From: Gymnorhina tibicen
Lineage: Eukaryota > Chordata > Aves > Passeriformes > Artamidae
DNA: 64,000 nucleotides
Direction of reading: 5' to 3'
Assembly: GCA_013399875.1 (NCBI GenBank)
Contig: VXAZ01006886.1
Location: forward strand, 2,307,288 to 2,371,287
Part shown: one piece after another, positions 59,884 to 64,000 of the stretch
Layout of the letters: each line of letters opens with the position of its first letter
How positions within the stretch are numbered: the stretch's first letter is position 1
Notes under the pieces: generated by a model
The model's database searches: none
What the model was told of the DNA's origin: nothing
The model's input: the letters and a program-made list of their open reading frames with translations, nothing else
Position numbers and translations under genes: made by a program

Positions 59884-59953
59884 ACTCACCAAGACATAAA
59901 AGGAATCCAGAAAAAAAAACTGGCATTAAGTTCTTATCTCTGAAACCTCAAGG
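59884..59953 (+). other. Candidate 70-nt internal exon
   Basis: A very good acceptor, CCCCCTTCTCCCACTCCCTACAG-type (about 59860-59883), precedes 70 bases that end at CAAGG/GTGAGT, a strong donor. Exactly one frame is open: two bases, 22 codons, two bases. The peptide runs Ser-Pro-Arg-His-Lys-Arg-Asn-Pro-Glu-Lys-Lys and ends Leu-Lys-Pro-Gln. It is charged and protein-like, but I do not recognise it. This is the best splice-site pair in the window. It could equally be an exon of a non-coding RNA or a decoy. Confidence 0.22.
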
Positions 59954-62057
59954 GTGAGTGGATTTGAAATCTACAGTTAGTTTTACAAGAGCTGAACATA
60001 TGGTGATACGAAGTTTTATGTGTGTGAAGACCAGCTCTGCTCTCTCCACCAAGAAATGTGAGGACTATTAAAATACCCATTTTTTCTTAACATTCCCCTT
60101 CTATATTGTCCTAGAAGCAGGCATATTATATGCTTTTGTCTCACAGTTTAAAACCACTTCCCATTTCTCACATCCATAAAGCTAGGTGCTTTATTTTTCT
60201 TTTCTCTTAGCAAAATGAGCTTTTTCAGCTGTCACTTAGTAGCTGGATGTGAACCTGACAACCAAACTGCTCTGTACCTGCTGCTAGCACCACAGGAACA
60301 CTTGTCAAACTACAAAAATGAAGAGATTTAAAACAATAATTGTTTCCAAACTCTCATTTTCAGCAACTGACATCTATTGCCATGGAAACAGTCGGAGAGC
60401 AGAGTAGCAGGGATACAATCTGACCCAGAGGTTCTAGGATTCTTCCAGCTCCCATCACACTGATAACAATTTTCAAGAAGTGACCTCTCTATTGCACCTT
60501 CAATAAGAATCAGGAACACATTACTTACTCACACAGTAAAACTGAGCTAAAAAACTGCATCTAATTTTTAAGCTGGACTTCCAGTCCCAATTTGCATTAA
60601 TGAATTTCCAGGTATATGATAATACAAGCCATCTAACATCTTCAGTATAGCCACCATCTCCTCCCACAGATGGAAGAGCACCTGCCTCAGGTGGGGATTT
60701 CCCCTTGCACAGTTCACTCTACTTGCAACTCTACATGCACTCAGCTGCTTCTTTTCATTATGCCCATTTTGTGTCATTAAGATCCGAACAAGACAGAAAC
60801 AGAGCTGAACAAACTGAACCAGGTAGTTTTCAGGACAGCAAGAGATGAGTGCTGTCATGCTCACCAGGAAAGGAAACAGCTGCCGCTACCCAGAGTGCAA
60901 ATGAGTAGTCGGGAGTCAGACTTGAAATTCAGATACCAGCCCTGGAACAGTTTCTGCTAAGCACCACCACTTCACTATCAAAGGTTTTAATGTATTTAAA
61001 TATTCATTAAATAAATCTTAAATATTTTAAATTCTATACGACAGCAATTATTCTGGTCTTTTGATCACAGCCTTTTATTTTTGTCACTGTATTTCCATAA
61101 AACCTCAAGAGATTTGCACCTACACTTTCAGTGCTCAGCTACCACAGTGTTGACTCAGAACAGCAATACCAGAGGTAAAACCCACAAGGCTCAGGGATGA
61201 TGGTTATTTTCCTTAATGGCTGTTATTTGGAGAACCAACAGCAGGACACAATCGGATTGCAAAGATGCTGCACACACTTGAAAATACAACACAATGATCA
61301 ATAGGCTTAAAATGATACTTGGGGCACCAGCTGCTACTTGAACAGATTGCCCATGTAACATCAATATCACACTTTCATTCTGCACTGGGAATAACTTTGG
61401 AGAAGACACCAAGAAACTTCTCAGTTGGGGAGAGACTTTTGGTACTCAGGCTATTTCCACTCTCATTTCAATCAATGAGAGCTATGTTAAGTCTACACTA
61501 AGTACTCAGGGAAAGCTCATTCTGAGTTTCTTTTGGGGATGCTCAGCAGAGAAATAGCAATTTTTTTCTCAGGTATTTTTTTCTCTCGATATTCAAGATT
61601 TCAAAAAGCACCTATAAAGCCTCCCTGTGTTTTCAACATGGATTACCTTGTGCACTTCAGAGACTTTTGCTGTGACACTTTCATACAGCTTGCCAAATGC
61701 TTTGAAAGGTCTCCGAGTTTGTGAACTCAAGTTCAACTAATTAGAGTGAATGGAGAATTCTGAATTCATGAAAACCATAGGACATCAATAAAACATAAAG
61801 CCTACTAGGTCAGTCCAGAAGTCAGCAAGTCCATTTGGCAGCCACTGAATAATGACAAGGATGATGAGGAATGCCGAATAGCAATGGGAGCCTGTGGCAA
61901 GAACAGGCCACTCACCCACACATTCAATATGGCACAGAGAGATACCCCGACTGTCCTTTGTCACTGAATCACTACAGACTGAAGCTGTCCCTTGAATGGG
62001 CACTTCTGATGTGTTATCTTACTTTCTCCGCCATTCTACACCCACCAACCACAAGCC

Positions 62058-62190
62058 TGGCTCAGTAAATAGAGCACTGGGATGGTATGCCGGAGACTGG
62101 AATTCCATTCTTTCCTAAAGTCCTTTAGCTGAGTGACACTGGAAAAGCCAGCCTTTTCCCATGACCCTGCAAAATCAAATTTCTCTCTGC
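62058..62190 (+). mobile_element. Probable tRNA-derived SINE (MIR-like), degraded
   Basis: TGGCTCAGTAAATAGAGCACTGG resembles a tRNA A-box region, and GGAATTCCATTC, about 36 bases later, resembles a B box (GGTTCGANTCC). TAGCTGAGTGACACTGG then follows, like the MIR core (TAGCTGTGTGACCTTGG). The order and spacing fit a MIR or related amniote SINE inserted in the plus direction. It is not a working tRNA gene: no acceptor stem closes and the B box is decayed. The 3' end is approximate. Confidence 0.5.
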
Positions 62191-62511
62191 AGAGTGAGAT
62201 TACCTGATAGAAACAAAAAACCCAGGCATTATTTTCTTAGCAGGCAACTAAATAAATTAATCATATAAATTGAGGGAAAAAAAATATTGTCTCACAGATT
62301 GTTGTGGTATCCAACTGTCCCCACATCAAAGCTATTTTAATTGGAAATTCTGAAGGGCAGGAACTTTCCTGCAGCTCACAATCTGAACAAAATAAATAAC
62401 AATTAGAAACCAAATAGGCTCTATTAGCCCCTACTTCTTCAGCTCAGCTACTAACCAGAAAGAGGAAGGCAACTATTCTTTTTTTGGTGTGTAATAAGAG
62501 CTCTCCAACTG
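62191..62511. other. AT-rich spacer
   Basis: About 320 bases between the SINE and the CpG cluster, with A and T runs. Nothing else was seen. Confidence 0.5.
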
Positions 62512-62772
62512 CGTCTGGACCGACGCGCAGCCCGTGGGTGTGTGAGTGCGGCTGTCTGGCATGCGGAGGCACTGTGCTCTTACATAATCCTGCTGGGAAG
62601 GCTCCTGGTGGGAGCTGCTACCATGGACAACTGCCCGGCTGCCTTTTCCATTCTGGACTGGCTGTACAATTTGCTTACCTTCTCCTGCTTATCTGTCCCT
62701 GAAGCATTTTGTAGTGCTATTTATATCCTCATAATTTCGGCAGGTTCTAACAGAGGATGGGTCTCGTATTAG
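62512..62772 (+). other. CpG cluster followed by an ORF with strong Kozak start
   Basis: Seven CpGs fall within about 50 bases (62512-62565) in a CpG-poor region. About 60 bases further the ATG at 62623 sits in GCTACCATGG, one base from the optimal Kozak context. It opens 49 codons (Met-Asp-Asn-Cys-Pro-Ala-Ala-Phe-Ser start, Trp-Val-Ser-Tyr end) to TAG at 62770-62772. The same frame is open upstream to 62542. The product would be hydrophobic, with a possible membrane segment around Ala-Ile-Tyr-Ile-Leu-Ile-Ile. I do not recognise it. It may be a small minor promoter with a short ORF, or chance. Confidence 0.15.
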
Positions 62773-64000
62773 ATACTGCACAGACAGAACAAAGGCAAAG
62801 GCATTCTCCTGCATTAAGGAGCTCCTGATCAAAACAGACAACACAAAAACGGGAAGGAAAAGTCTTCTTATTTAGAGTTGCTACTTAAATTTTCTATCTT
62901 TCTGTTCCCCAAATCCCTTGTACACAGAGGTGTGTACACTGCATGACCTTGGGCAGGATTTTGTCACACAAATCCACGGTGCAAGTGGTCTGACAAGAGG
63001 GCAACGCTTTCAGCTTCTGGCACAGTCACCTCTAGCAGCAGCTCAGAGCCCTCTGCCTTGTGCAATTCACTCACTCAACACCAGAATCTGAGCTGAATGA
63101 CCAGTCACCAAAACAACTCCAAGTCAAGCTCTGGGTACTGAAAAGAACTGGGAAATATTTGCCTACAGTTAATCTAAGAAAGAAGAGAAAAGGCAGAGAA
63201 AGAGATACAAGTAGAATGTAAAAACAAAGTTAATTTCTTAAAGCTAACTGGATGAGATTTTGATAAAAATCATAATGTAACTGGCTACTACCAGATTCAA
63301 AAGAGGCCAAGTTTGTTGAGAAAATATTAATTTATGAGTTTGGCTGTACTGAGCAGCAGTGAGGCTGTTACTTGTTCTTTGTTTCTGCTAGGTTATGAGG
63401 GGAGGGATAATCAGGAGTAATTACTACCTGCTAGGAAATATTGTAGATGATCAGAAGGGAGAAATGAAAAGCAACCTACACACATATCATATTTCTTAAG
63501 AATATCTCTTCTCAGGGCCAAGACCACATTGGTGCACTTCAGCTTCCATCCCCAATGACAGGCACGAATATTTTACACCACAGAACGTCACATTAATTGA
63601 TGCTAAGAAACTCAGTAGAAATGGATCATTAAAACAACACATGCAAGGAATTCCATAGAGATCAAAGTTTGCATGGGGAGCTGACAGAAAACAAGACAGA
63701 CAAAATTGATGTGAGGAGGCAGCAAACGAGCAAGGACTCTGATGGAACAGAGGGAGGCTGCTCTGTTCAGCTGCACTTCTGTGCTTTGCATTGACTTTTC
63801 ACCAAGGTGAAAAATGGCTTTAATCAGGTCCTTGGGATCTGTGCTTGGCTCTATCAGCCTTTCTATCGACAGTGAGAAAGTCATTTCACTTTGCTGGGAA
63901 ATCAAAGTGTGGGGTGGAAATGGCAAGATGTGCACCTTGAAACCAGAATTATGGGGACTCCTGGCCAGTGCAGTCAACAAACTCTGTCTCAGTTCCTCTC
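62773..64000. other. Non-coding stretch to the window end
   Basis: AT-rich DNA. A single MIR-like word (GCATGACCTTGGGCA) lies near 62941-62955. The 122-codon minus frame at 63612-63980 resembles no protein family and lacks clear splice sites. Confidence 0.45.

Larger units (their letters stand above)
56557..62057. other. Non-coding stretch with weak candidate exons
   Basis: Contains the CA/TA run at 56766-56804, the C7(CA)n run at 57519-57540, a terminal-exon-like segment at 57763-57873, a 36-base exon-like segment on the minus strand at 57987-58022, an A/C-rich tract at 58164-58206, and the candidate exon at 59884-59953. Confidence 0.4.

Noticed and set aside
62058..62130. tRNA gene
   Set aside because: A- and B-box-like words are present but no cloverleaf or closing acceptor stem can be drawn; better read as a SINE.
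62937..62970. MIR-like word GCATGACCTTGGGCA
   Set aside because: A single 15-base match without flanking MIR sequence.
1..64000. Endogenous retrovirus, LTR pair, DNA transposon, CRISPR array or prokaryotic operon
   Set aside because: I looked for LTR ends, primer-binding sites, terminal inverted repeats with transposase, regularly spaced repeats and compact gene clusters and saw none.

Overview
The window looks like nuclear DNA from a bird. The evidence is two 5'-truncated copies of the sauropsid CR1 LINE (near 11.4 kb and 56.4 kb), a low overall repeat load, AT-rich background with scattered GC-rich patches, and no closely spaced genes. A songbird is possible, but I cannot prove the order or species from the sequence. 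There is no sign of bacterial, phage, organellar or viral DNA.

The left edge (about 1-330) is a dense CpG island, almost certainly the promoter of a gene whose body, or whose transcribed direction, I cannot determine from here. The rest is intronic or intergenic sequence. I recognise no protein-coding gene with confidence. The longest open frames (about 150-160 codons) are no longer than chance would give in 64 kb, and most trace to GC-rich patches, simple repeats, CR1 or a minisatellite.

Layout: 1-330 CpG-island promoter; 331-10040 unremarkable DNA with an AAAT microsatellite at 2.0 kb and a GC-rich patch at 1.6-1.85 kb; 10045-10440 GC-rich patch; 11.36-11.64 kb CR1; GC-rich patches at 14.2-14.6 and 17.2-17.5 kb; 21.83-22.41 kb a purine-rich tract followed by a 58-bp minisatellite of about five units; 28.89 kb a perfect 28-bp palindrome; 34.8 and 39.9 kb two hairpins of pre-miRNA size; 37.85-38.4 kb GC-rich patch; 40.7-40.8 kb an A/C-rich low-complexity tract; 44.0 kb a possible signal-peptide exon; 56.4 kb CR1; 59.88 kb a candidate internal exon; 62.06 kb a probable tRNA-derived SINE; 62.5-62.8 kb a small CpG cluster followed by an ATG in strong Kozak context.

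Several short segments have good splice-site consensus and an open frame. These are recorded as candidates at low confidence, because decoy splice sites are common in a window of this size. Any gene model here needs RNA or cross-species alignment. I found no convincing novel multi-gene system. The items most worth checking are the two fold-back hairpins, the minisatellite, the candidate exons at 44.0 and 59.9 kb, and the CpG/Kozak segment at 62.5 kb.
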